From Triatoma infestans (lineage: Eukaryota > Arthropoda > Insecta > Hemiptera > Reduviidae), in contig JAAEAF010014739.1 in assembly GCA_011037195.1 (NCBI GenBank), positions 186,001 to 250,000 of the forward strand: a stretch of 64,000 bases of DNA, given 5' to 3'. A program made the position numbers and the translations under genes. This document shows positions 52,385 through 63,259 of the stretch, in pieces (within the stretch, counting starts at the first letter, position 1; every line of letters starts with the position of its first letter). Below the pieces are notes generated by a model. The model ran no database searches and was not told where the DNA came from. It saw only the letters and a list, made by a program, of their open reading frames with translations.

Positions 52385-52935
52385 CAAAAATTCATTTAAG
52401 GGTACTTTTGGGGAAGGGTGAGGTTACGGCTTCTTCTAAAGTGCTATTTCAGTTTATTAAACAACCCTGTCGTCATCTAATAGTGTTAATTGGAATTAAA
52501 TATGTTGTGGAAATTCCGAGTTTGAAAAAATCGGATGACCGGAAGTGCGTTTACTTTAACACTTTACTTAATGATTTTTTTTTACTTGTTCGTGATTTTC
52601 TCAAAAATGGCTCCGACGATTTTCTTGAATCATCTTATATAAACTAAACATACAAAGATCTACAACTTTTATTTAAAATATTTCTCTGGGAAAATTTATT
52701 TAGGGCACTTTTAGAGGAGGGGTGGGTTTATGTTTTTCTCTAAAGTGCTATATAGTTGATTATACAATTCTATCATTCAAACAAAATTAATTAGAAATAA
52801 ATAGATGGCCAAAATTCCGAGTTTCAATAAATTTCCAGTTTTTTCAGTTTCAGCGAATTTCATTAAATTTAAATACAATTTTGAGAATTGCATTAAGAGA
52901 AAGTTGTGTGAGGGTTTCACACCAGATTTTTTTTT
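52385..52935 (+). repeat. R-family repeat, 5'-truncated copy with a second internal unit
   Basis: It starts inside the first internal unit (AATTCATTTAAGGGTACTTT). It runs to GAAATTCCGAGTTTG and ATGACCGGAAGTGCG, then a complete second unit (ACTTTACTTAATG to ATTCCGAGTTTC), and ends TTAAGAGAAAGTTGTGTGAG with GGTTTCACACCAGATTTT. Both unit junctions match those of the 14527 copy. Confidence 0.8.
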
Positions 52936-52944
52936 CTTTTTGAG

Positions 52945-53125
52945 TTATGCTGGCCACACACACAGGTACACACACAGAAGGAGTGAGAGGCGAGCGAGCA
53001 AGACTAATTTCTAACACTTTTTCTGTCTCAGGGGACCTCATAATATGTATCTTTGGTAAAAATTCTAGTTTTAAAATTGAACACGATCGCAATACTTCCT
53101 TTTACAAACAGTAAAAGGGAATGTG
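52945..53125 (-). repeat. R-family left-end fragment, inverted
   Basis: TTTTTCTGTCTCAGGGGACCT, AACACGATCGCAATACTTCC and TACAAACAGTAAAAGGGA are the left end of R on the minus strand, directly opposed to the plus copy before it. Confidence 0.65.
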
Positions 53126-53859
53126 AAAATCTAATACGAAATATTTGTGCAGCTTTCTCTTCTTGCATTTCTCAACTTCCGGTTGCCAATTTTTTGTGTG
53201 CAAATTTGAATTTTTTATAAAACATTTAGTCGTCCTTGACATTATTTTGATGATGGAACCGTTAAACATACTAAAACATAACAAGCCTAACAATATAAGT
53301 TCTCCCCATTGGAACTCACCCATCTGAAATCTATGTCTCAGTGCAAAGGTTTGAAATAAGAAGTGTTATGCTAATAGTAGTGTCGTTAGTATGCCAAGGT
53401 TAAAGAAAATCGTCGAGGTTATTTCTAGAAAAATGAAAAAGTTTCCGATTTTTCTTTTTTGGCATATCAAGTTCGTTCTTTTTTACGATTTTACTTTTCT
53501 TTTTTTTTTTAGTCATACTATTCATGCGCACTTCCCAGACCATAATTATTGCTTTATTCCCAAAGTGTAAAAATATTCAAATATTCTCCTATTCTATAGC
53601 ATAGATATATTAATAGATATATTTTACTAAAATGATAATCATTGGCAGATTAGGATATTCTTCACTGTTTTTACTATTTAATATCGTGATAATTTATCAG
53701 AATCGTTCTTATTTTTGCCAAGGCCTAAATTGCAAATATCTAAATTGATGTATATTAAATATATCAACAAAACTTTAATATATTAAATACATTAAATAAA
53801 TCACGCATTTCCCAAAGATTTACAGATTTACAGCTGGTAGAAAGAAAATTTCAACTAAC

Positions 53860-53891
<32 letters not shown>

Positions 53892-54475
53892 TTTAAACTG
53901 CATAAAAGATAATAAACAAATTTGTCTACTTCATATAATTATCTGTGTACAGTTGTGAATACCTCTTATCTGTTGACATACATTCAGTGTGACCTACTTA
54001 TCGATAAATAATAATAATAACAACAGAGACATATTATATGTGTGTGTGTGTGTGTGTGGTGTGTGTGTGTATACTTGTGGTCCAATCTTCATTAACAATC
54101 CAATTTATAAAATATAATTCTTAAAAAAATATTTTAATTAAATAAAATTTGTTTAATTTTAATTAAACGTAAAAAGAAAAAAAAAAAAAATTCAATATTA
54201 TGTAGCAGTGCTGCTACCTAACGTCAAAATATTAAAAATGTTCCTGTTCTACAGATTTTTTTCTGTGCTGTTTATTTATATCTGTGTTTAGGTAATCAAA
54301 TGTTGCTATGTTTTGTTTGTTTCTGTCCAACTGTTAGAGCTGTCACTTCAGGATGTAGTTAAAAAAGATGAAAATAATAAGAATAATCCTTTCTTTTTAG
54401 TATTTGGATCAGTCAAAGTCATGGCTCAGTCAGGTGTTCAATAATTTGATTTATGTGATTTTTTTTTTTAAATAC
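53125..54475. other. unassigned AT-rich DNA
   Basis: A faint R-like block is at 53395-53470 (GTTAAAGAAAATCGTCGAGG). There is a run of about 26 A at 53862-53886 and a (TG)n run at 54041-54071. No gene is supported. Confidence 0.4.
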
Positions 54476-54479
54476 ATCG

Positions 54480-55340
54480 TCTAAACTATTCTAACAGAAT
54501 GTCCGACATTGATCTCGGTGCCGTTTTCCTCTCTACTCCACTTCTATATGTTATGATATGGATCTTATCCATTTTTAAGGCTAGCGTGTATAGATTTTTC
54601 CATTCAGTCGTTAAAGCTGCATTTCCAAAAGCTACTTGGTCTGTTAAGGGCATACGTACACACTAACTTTTTATTTGATTTTTTAACTTTTTATTTGATT
54701 ACTGTTGAGCTTTCATCATCCTGTGTTTTATTTTTACTTTCTCCATTTAGATCCATACTGTTCTATCGGGAGTTATGTCTTCCCTTAGACCGTTCCTAAT
54801 CAACCTCTCCTGGATCCTCTTTCTCCAGATTTATTCCTGGGTCACTTTTCTCTTTTTACAAAGAGCCTCTCAGTCCATACCCAACCATTTATTTGTGCTC
54901 ATTCATTTGATAAGTCTAACCAGGCCTGAGACTTTCTTTTCTTATTGTTAAGCGACAGATTTGTCACATTCTTCTGGTCGTCTATTCTCTGTCTTAGAAG
55001 CTTGTTGTTATTCTATAGAGGTCTTTTAGATGGTCTGCCGACCTTCGCCAGAAATTCTTATTGCTCCGTAGATGGTTAAGGAGATCGATGACTTTTCCTC
55101 ACACCAAGGATTTCTTGATTTATTCCAATTTTTGAAGAGCCATTTTTTTTCTAATATAGACCCCGCCGTTTATACTTCCAATTTCTACCTCAGTCATACA
55201 GTTAATCGTATGCTCCGTTTTCCCAAACATCAGTTGCATTTTCTCATACTATTTTCCCATACTATTGTACAAACTTTCTTCCAAGGTATTCAACATCTTC
55301 TAAGTCTTTGACCATATTATGTACTTGATTAAGTGCAAAT
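54480..55340 (-). pseudogene. LINE RT/C-terminal remnant (LINE-D or CR1/RTE-like)
   Basis: Minus-strand frames give VKDLEDVEYLG, KMQLMFGKTEHTINCMTEVE and, after shifts, ISGEGRQT and QERLIRNGLREDITPDRT-like blocks. This is the order found just downstream of the RT catalytic site in RTE/CR1-like pol proteins. Many stops are present. The distal part to 54480 has an open frame (FGNAALTTEWKNLYTLAL) that I do not recognise. Confidence 0.55.
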
Positions 55341-57700
55341 AACAAACAGTACAACTTTGATCTGATCATACAATGGTTATTATCCTATCCAACCATATTT
55401 TTTGAACCAATCTCTTGAAAGTTTGGTTATTCTCTGAAACAAACGTCGAAAGTTTGGTTATTTTTAATGTATGTTACTTTTTTTCTCGTTAATTTCTTAT
55501 TATCAGTGAGAAAGAAGGAGATACTTTTATATCTTTATAGTCGCCTCTATAAAATTTATAGCCATGGTTGGTTGGCCGCAAACCAGTATTTGATTGTAAT
55601 CGAAGCATATTGTGGATCGATTTGCTAGTTAGGTTTTTTGCTTAGCATTTTTATTGACATATCTCATGTAGATTTAGTGGTTAGATCAATTTTCTATAGT
55701 TTAATAACTGCTCAAAAAACGGCTCAAAAGTTATTTTCTATTAAAATTGTTTCAAATAATGAAACTGTCAAAACATAACTAATTCAGAATGATTTATCCA
55801 TAAAAGTTAAGAAGATTATAGTTTAATTACGTATATGTTTTAATAAAATTGTGTGATTTTGGACTTTACTTGTTTACTATAACGTATAAAATATAATTAA
55901 CGAAGTTTTATATGTACATATTTAATGTAGTAATAAATGACAACAAAGTGTAAAAAAAAAAAGCTCCATTAGTATTAGCAATAGTTCTATGACGACATTA
56001 TACATTTAACTATGTAATAATGTAATACCTTTAAAGCGCTAAACATCCATTAGTGTATCGTCCTACAATTATTATGTAAACTTACAAAATAGTTGTTAAT
56101 CATTGTACGATAATCGTGAAATAGCTTTTATTACGATGTATGTTTTTATATTGAAATTTAGGTTACTGTTTCTATTTAAATTGTATTTCACTTTTTCTCC
56201 ATCTTATTTTTATCTTTACACTCTAGATGTGTTTTGTATTTATATTTAGGTTTTATATACATTTACTTTTTTTTTCTCAATACATGCTGTTTTTTGTGAG
56301 AGTGGTTCATCTTCGTGAACCACTCTTCACTTTCTTGGCATGTAAAACGGTATGCTCCCAAAATTTCGATAGTTTCTTTGCTAATATACACTTTTACTCG
56401 TTTATACTTTGGAAACATAGCAAATGTGGAATCCAGCGACGAATAATATTCTAAAGTATTGGTACAGAATGGTGTCAGCTCTGCTGCCTAATGAAGCCCT
56501 GTCATTTCTAATATACATCTTGAATCAATTGCTATGATTTTAACATAATCGTGCGAATGGAGCTTCACCACCAGAAGCCTTCTGCTTCCTCCACAGCTTT
56601 ATTGCCTTGAACCTCTTTCAGTTCCACTTTAAAATCGTAGAACATCATTATATTATCCAAAACGTTTTTTATCAAGTTCTATAGGATTACAAAGTTCAAA
56701 AATTTATTTAACCATCACACTCAGTGATTATATGAATACGACAATGTAAAAACTCTTGTTAGATAAGAGTCCTAAAAATAAACAGAACAAAGTTCAATTA
56801 ACATTCTTGTTTTTCGTATTTCAAAATTTTCTGAGTAATTTTCATATATTTAGATTTGTTCACAAAAATGAAAATGTACTTTCTCATACCTTATACCACT
56901 TAAAATATAGTAACATTAGTTAGGCAGGCCAAAAATACAAATAGTTAAAAAACTTAACGAGATTTGAAAATGCTGTATCAATATCTTTACCATTTTGTAT
57001 ATCTCTTAACAGTTTGATCTGATCTCTTCAAGTTAAAGATTCAACATCTCCAATTGTATGAAGCTGTTTTAATTACTTTTTTTTTTAATTAAGGATTTTT
57101 TTAATTAGTAGACTTATTTGTTTCATCCATTTAATTTGTTATTAAAGCATTTATAATTAAACGTATTGGTCGGTGACTCTTTCAAACTTGTTTGTGTTTA
57201 GTGTTATCCAGAACTTAATAGGCTGCTGCCCTTCTGCAGTTAGGAAGTCGGAGAGACTACGATATAATTAAGAAAATAAATAAATAATAATAGAAACCAA
57301 ACATAGTTCTTCTTTTCTTTAAGAGTACCACAAAATTTCACTGCTTACCACAATATATATATAGTATTATTGAATTCGTGTTCCGGTCAGTTGTGGCCAG
57401 AGAGATATTTAAAATGTGTATATGCTTGTATGCGTGTATATCCACGAAGTATGGAAGGAGGGACATATTTACTAGTGCAGGTGGCAACATGTTTACTGAG
57501 TAATGGTGCAGGTGTTTAGCATCGGTTTCTACTTTTAGTCTATGTTGGACTTTTTTATATCTCTTTGTCATTATTTTATTTCGTATATATTAATGTAGCT
57601 ATCAGTTGTTTTTTTTTAATTTCAATTTTTCGAAGCGTTTTTGTTCATAAATTGTTTTAAAATAATTTTCATATTTTAAATTATTGTATTTTTAATTTAT
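55340..57700. other. unassigned AT-rich DNA
   Basis: No gene is supported. A perfect 10-bp hairpin, GAGTGGTTCA/TGAACCACTC with a 6-base loop, lies at about 56298-56323. A (CA)-poor mixed block at 56460-56660 has no recognised match. Confidence 0.4.
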
Positions 57701-57707
57701 GACGCTA

Positions 57708-57947
57708 GGGAAGGGATTAGCTCAGTGGTTAGCGCGTTGAACTCATACGCGGAGGACCCGCATTCGAGTCCAGTGCTACCGTTGGATGTTTTGTTCGTAG
57801 GAGCCTCTACAGCTCACTGTTCGGTGATGGGCAGTGTGGTCTGTGGCGAGAGAACACTGTCCCGGAGGCCGAAGTGCACAGAAGGCTCCGGGCGCCAATG
57901 ACCACAGATGTTGACGCGTCTTAAATTTAAAAAAAAAAAAAAATTAA
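57708..57947 (+). mobile_element. SINE2, full-length reference copy
   Basis: The tRNA-like head GGGATTAGCTCAGTGGTTAG has an A box, a CAT in the anticodon position and a B box (CATTCGAGTCC), resembling a Met-type tRNA. The body (GAGCCTCTACAGCTCACTG, GAGAACACTGTCCC, GGCTCCGGGCGCCAATGACC) leads to TTAAATTT and an A-run. The head can act as an internal Pol III promoter. It is the best copy of the family in the window. Confidence 0.92.
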
Positions 57948-58088
57948 GATGCTTTAACATCTTCCTTAGTGCATGGCCGACTTCCAAACAGTGTTCTCTC
58001 ATTTCAGACAACACTGCCCGTTGCCGGGCAGTGAGCTGTAGAGGCTTCTGGGGCGAGAAGATCTAAAGGGCAGAATTGCTGGAATTGT
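57948..58088 (-). mobile_element. SINE2, head-truncated minus copy, tail to tail with the previous one
   Basis: GTGTTCTCTCATTTCAGACA, GGCAGTGAGCTGTAGAGGCT and GATCTAAAGGGCAG are the SINE2 body on the minus strand. Its 3' end meets the A-run of the plus copy at about 57945, forming an inverted pair with no spacer. Confidence 0.8.
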
Positions 58089-58194
58089 TATAAGTATTAT
58101 AAATAATTAGAAAAAAAATAAATGAAAAAACCCTTTATGTTCATTTTTGACTTGAAGGTTGAAGATGTAAAAATGGTTTATTGAAACTGCTTGT

Positions 58195-58305
58195 GTCCAA
58201 AAAATTTCATTTAGGTGGCACAAGAGGTTTCGACCAAATTGGTTAACTGGATAGATTTTTCAGTTTTCCGCAATCCTCATAAAAATGGCTTGACAAAATT
58301 TTCTT
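58195..58305 (+). repeat. weak R-family fragment
   Basis: GGTTAACTGGATAGATTTTTCAG and CATAAAAATGGCTTGACAAAATTTTC resemble the middle of R, but identity is low. Confidence 0.4.
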
Positions 58306-58860
58306 TTTTTTTTTTAGGGGTATAATCCACCGCGACCAAAAGAGGTCTATTGCGACCCCTACTGGTGCACTCAGTCTACTGCATCACTTCCAAGTTTATT
58401 CCTCTAAGACATAGTAGATGACTTTACTGATGAAAGGTATTAAAGGACAACCAAAATGTCAAAGGTAGACCGGAACATATCTTGAATTAAAAAAAAAACT
58501 TCTTCTTCTTTGACTCCTGCCTTCTAAATATCTGTTTTTGTTGGTTCCGCTAATCAAGTTAAAACATAATATTTTTTTGGGTCATCCTTGGTAAAAATTA
58601 CATAGATAAACATGGTTAGTATTTTATTTTAATTATACATCATTATATTAAATAGTGTATTAGAGTTGATGCTGGTCTGTAAGAACAAATTACCCGTATT
58701 GTATTGCGTTTATTATTTCGTATTATTATTATTATTATTATTGTTATTAGTGTTATTGCAGAAATATTGGATTTTACAAACAAATGAATTAGATAATTAT
58801 TTAGTCTTCTTTTTTTTTTTTGCAAGTTTTCATTAGTAATAACGACTGTCTTTGATTTTT
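58305..58860. other. unassigned DNA
   Basis: A mixed block at 58315-58490 (CCACCGCGACCAAAAGAGG) lies between a T-run and an A-run and could be another small retroelement, but no promoter boxes or copies are seen. There is a (TTA)n run near 58721-58745. Confidence 0.35.
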
Positions 58861-58861
58861 A

Positions 58862-59245
58862 CATTCTCTAACATCCGTAAAAGGAAGTGTTACGAAGGCC
58901 TCAAATATCCAATATTGAGTTTATACCGGAAATAATTTTTTGAGATTCCTTCCACCGAAAAAGTGGTTTTCAGAAATTTTCTTTCTCTCTTTTGATGTGA
59001 GTGTGTTTATGAAAAATGCAAAGCTCAAAAAAAGAGATATAGTAGCAAGCTCAAACTTAATATTCCATTTGGGTATCACCAGAGTATCCGACAGGAAGTT
59101 GTTTGTTAAAATCACTCAACTGGAAGTACCAATGCATTTTTCAATTTTTTTTGTTGCTATTTTCTCGAAAACTATTCTTACGATTTTCTTTATTTTATTG
59201 CATAATGTACACATTATATTTGTTGAATTTTTCTGGGACAATTAA
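58862..59245 (+). repeat. R-family repeat, left half
   Basis: AAGGAAGTGTTACGAAGGCC, CCGGAAATAATTTTTTGAGAT, AAAGTGGTTTTCAGAAAT, GTATCACCAGAGTATCCGAC and TGCTATTTTCTCGAAAACT are R blocks in order. The copy ends before the internal unit is complete. Confidence 0.7.
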
Positions 59246-59770
59246 GTTAGAATGGTACCGGGGGAACAGTTGATGTTTATTTCTTTCAATGGGTCCGTGA
59301 ACACAATAGAATTTTATTTGGCTTTTTTAAAAGAGAAAAAGTAGAGCCCAGAAATTGATAATGATGTAGTACTTCATCTTTAACTATTGTAAAAAAGGTC
59401 AGTATTGACCATCTTAGCTGCATTATTTGCCACCAAGGTATATTGTTCGGACAAGAACAACAGCCGCATGAGTATTGGACACTCTCTACACCCTGTGTCC
59501 CTATGACACTTCCTGTGTTTCCTGCGCCACCTTATTATTATTTAACTTCTTTAATTGCTTTGGAATTGGTTTTCTTTATAGATGTTGGCGTTTATTTGAT
59601 TTTCATTATTATGGATATACTTCTTCCAATGATATTTCCATTCTTTTGAACGCTTTTTTTAAAATCCCCAAATGCTTTCGGAAATCTCGACTTATGGATA
59701 TTTGTTTACGCTAATTCCGTAATATGTCTCGCATTGTTTCCTTTATGTAAATAACATAATTTTATACTTA
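59245..59770. other. unassigned DNA
   Basis: No recognised gene or element. Confidence 0.4.
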
Positions 59771-59771
59771 C

Positions 59772-61190
59772 TTATTATTATTTATCACTATTGGGGGGAA
59801 GGGATGAAGGGGCCCGTTGCACTCAGACCTACACGGTGTATTGCGCTATGCCTCTCGATTCCGTAGGCTAGCACAGCACCCTTTCACGTACCATGGGTGA
59901 GCCTCTCGCCTGCAGCACCTCCACCAGGTTAAGTCCCCTAAGAAATTTTAATATCCTAGAGAGTTCTATGGAGGGAGGGTATGTTCCCCTCCTCTTCCTA
60001 GTAACTACCCAAGTACCTGAATTTTCTCTGAATGGCAGCATCGCAGTCCGTTAGAAGATGTATTGTAATTTCCTCCATCTCACCACAGAATCTGCTTATG
60101 CTCTCACTCTCCAAGCTCAGCCTCGACAGGTGTCCCCTGGGTCTACATGCCCCTTGAAAAAACCCGTAAGAATATGGAGCTTATTCTTACTGAAGCCGAT
60201 ATGCATGCTTCCGACCTCCTTGGGTTATAATTCCCCAAGCAGGTCTTTGCCTGCCTCAGTCCTGGGAGTAAGTAACAGAGTTGAGACCTCCTTGTTTTTT
60301 CCTCCTTCTTGAATTCCTCTAGGACAGGCTGGTCACTGACCCACAAAATAGTTCAGGCTCATTTAAAGGAGATGCAGCAACTTCCCTTGCCAGAGGCCGG
60401 CCATCTCATTCCCTTTAATGCTGACATTCCCTGGCCCCTAAGAGAGGGTGACTTTGTTCTCCCTTCTAATGTCAGTCATTCCCAAACAATTTCAAGCGCT
60501 TATAACATGGGAGTTCAGTGCTCTAGAGGCTGCCTGACTATCGGAAAGTGTAATACTTAGTATCCAAAGAATGTTTTCGTAGCAGAGAGACAAAATGACA
60601 GGACCACTCTTTCGGACTGGAGTAGGAGAAAATACAGCGACGGGAGACAGACAGGAGTACAGTTCATACTACTGAGTTTATACAACAGTTCATACTAGTG
60701 AGTTTATACAACAGTTCATACAACAGAGGTCATTCGCCAGTTACTACGTGTTCATTACCCTTTTCCACTCTACCATGCTCTAGCATTTCATGTGTAAAGT
60801 CCAGGCAGTCAGTGTCATTTATTATATTATAGAGTGTTAGCCATATTTAGTCAATTCATTTAAACCAGACCATTTCTCTCCATCAACAAACCCATTGCAG
60901 AAAGGATTACGATCTCCTGGTTCCAATATCCGTTATTGGGGTTAAATTGAACGCATCTTCTCAGAATTTCCGCCTGGAAGAAATTGGGAAATTTACACAT
61001 GCATTCTGAGTGTTTGGTTCTTGGTCCAAACACTCCCGCCCCAATTCCCTCGAGTATGTTACACGATCCATCTATATACCACTTTATGGCATGTTCTCTG
61101 ATACCAGCCCGAGCGTATCCATCGCTCCGCTTTTTCTTGGTACTCAGCTTCCAGAAAAAAATTTTTAACTAAGCTGTAGGTAATTTTTAA
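59772..61190 (-). mobile_element. LINE-C, 5'-truncated copy split by a solo LTR
   Basis: The (TAA)n tail (plus strand TTATTATTATTTA) lies at 59772-59785. Upstream on the minus strand come the 3' UTR, the C-terminal Cys/His region (FCGEMEEITIHLL near 60060-60100) and, beyond the LTR, the RNase H start (FGPRTKHSECM near 61010). The sequence parallels the fragments at 28265 and 34092. Multiple stops make it a pseudogene. Confidence 0.8.
60549..60899. mobile_element. solo LTR, 351 bp, inside LINE-C
   Basis: It starts TGTAATACTTAG and ends AACCCATTGCA, with GAAAG repeated exactly at both sides (60544-60548 and 60900-60904). Removing it joins the LINE-C RNase H sequence (GACTATCGGAAAG/GATTACGATCTCC), as in the 34200 copy. 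Inside are three tandem copies of a CAGTTCATAC..GAGTTTATACAA unit (60660-60720). No pol frame; superfamily and orientation unknown. Confidence 0.88.
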
Positions 61191-61605
61191 CGAAGGATAT
61201 TGTTTCTATTCTAATGTAAACTATAATTAACAAGTGGATTTTAAATAATTTTCTGAACCAAAACAATACAAAACTTCATTATTATTAAAACCAAATGAAT
61301 ACAATTTTAAAGTATAAATATTTCAAAGTAACATGACCATAAATTGACTCTGACAGCAAATTCAAAACCACAGACTCACTCTTCAATCTTCATTGAAACA
61401 TATTGTTCGGTGTTTTATCCTAACAGCAATGCTAACTGTGGCGATAGTGCATGTGAAGTGAAGAAATTCATTGGTAAAAACTAACAGATGTGTGTTGTAC
61501 GCTTTTATGTGTGTGAATCTGTATGAAGTTAGATATCTTTTGCAAATCGTTCACGTTCAAAAGTAAAATTTGCGACATGCCAACTCGAGCATGCATGTGC
61601 CATAG
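61190..61605. other. unassigned DNA
   Basis: No recognised feature. Confidence 0.4.
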
Positions 61606-61609
61606 GTTC

Positions 61610-62030
61610 ACTGATCTAATATATTAAAGGCGTAGATTTAAAGAAAATCGATTAACTGGAATTATGACTTTATTGATTAGATTTCTGAGTCTTATGGAAT
61701 TTTCTGGAAAACAGCTCTCGAATGATTTTCTTTAAACTTGGGAATGCTAACTGCATAGGATATAAAACATTTCTCTGGAAATATATCTGGGATTGTGAGT
61801 TAGATTTCAAGATTTTTTTGGTGGGTTTGGTATGATACTCTCTTCTGGACTACAATAGAGTCACAATCATATATTACCTACTAGGTGCTTTATGTGCTAA
61901 CTAACATATTCTCCCCCAAAACGCTGTTTATGTTAGTAGGGCAACTAACTTTCAATAAGAATAGTTTGAGAAAATGTTCTTATTGGATAAACCACAGTAA
62001 GAAAAAATTGTATGAGTGGTTCACACCATT
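61610..62030 (+). repeat. R-family right half
   Basis: AAAGAAAATCGATTAACTGGA, TCGAATGATTTTCTTTAAACT, AAACATTTCTCTGGAAATAT and the right end CAGTAAGAAAAAATTGTATG with AGTGGTTCACACC fit R. Confidence 0.65.
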
Positions 62031-62730
62031 CATTGTTGAATTGTTTTATTATTATTGGTGACTAACTATTTATAAAGTGTTTAGTATTCGTGTCGTTTAA
62101 AACAGTTATTGATGAAATATGAAAGTTATAAGCGGCCGTAGTTGATGTTCAACAGAATTTTCATAATAAAGAAGATGATATTTTTTGGTCCGAAATAAAG
62201 TTTTAACGGCTCCCAAGTAGTAAGTAGAAAGTCCACGTGTATTCCCACTTGTTTGGTACCTATTTTATTTTATTTTTTTCAATAAGTAGGGAGGGGGCGT
62301 CCAGGACACGTGCATGTTACTGGAGAAAGCAGCCTTGCGTAACACCACGCATTCATGCTCTCAACCGTAGTATTATAATATATACATTGTACATCACACA
62401 CAGACACACACAAGATAGATAGATAGATAGATAAAGAGAGCGAGAGAGAGAGATAATGAGATAGAGGTACAAAATTGAAACACTTAAACAGAAGATTTTT
62501 CGGGTTCTCATTGTATCCTTTTTTTTCCTTTAGTTTTTTTAACCATCCTAAATGTGAATCCACAGATTTCTTCTCTTTCCCACAGCTATTTTGTTTAACA
62601 CTGTTGGATAACAAGTATCCAGGCTATTTTTTTAAAAGACTTAACCCTTTTACAATTTGTCAACAGATATAATTAAGGATATTTTAACAAGATTGTTATA
62701 ATACGTATACATGTTAATCAGCTGTCCACT
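62030..62730. other. unassigned DNA with (GATA)n and GA-rich run
   Basis: GATA tetranucleotides at 62415-62432 are followed by GA-rich DNA to about 62465. A polypyrimidine tract ending CCCACAG (62577-62583) resembles a 3' splice site, but the frame behind it has no gene-like features. Confidence 0.4.
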
Positions 62731-62739
62731 CTTTATGAG

Positions 62740-63130
62740 AGTCAGCAAAAGGCAAAAACAGTAAATTGCAAAAAGCTGTAACTTGATATTACATTTTAGA
62801 GACTTCCAAAAGATGCGACGATAAGATTTTGGTCGGAAGAAGTCAACAGGAATTGCGACTTCATTGAACGGATATTCTAATTCAATCCTTTTGGAAGGGG
62901 ATTTTCTTAAAAACTATTCCAAGAATTTTATTTAAACTTTGTATAACACTAAAACACGTAAAAATTAATTTTCACGTAGTACTGGGAGGAGGGTTGGCTT
63001 TTTCTAAAGCAGTGTTCCGGCCACCTTTTTAATTTCTTTTTCTACTGGTGTTGAAATACTTGATTGTATCAAGTTTTAGAAATAGTGTTTTCACCGGAAA
63101 TGCACGATTTGACGACTCACTGGGTATGAA
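62740..63130. repeat. R-family fragments
   Basis: AAAGCTGTAACTTGATATTA, GTCAACAGGAATTGCGACTTC and TTTCTTAAAAACTATTCCAAG are R blocks, followed at 63070-63130 by TTTTCACCGGAAATGCACGA. The order is rearranged, so more than one piece is involved. Confidence 0.55.
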
Positions 63131-63259
63131 ATAATTGTTTTATCGAATAGTCTGTGCAAATGTATATGGTCTGTGCTTGTGTGTGCGTGTGTGTAAGTGT
63201 ACATCTTTTTTTTAAAATTAATTAATTTGTATATTTATTTAGCAACTGTATGTATATAC

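Noticed and set aside
62560..62660. Terminal exon after the CCCACAG polypyrimidine tract
   Set aside because: The open frame is hydrophobic and T-driven and the region shows no exon-like composition; weaker than the 36855 candidate.
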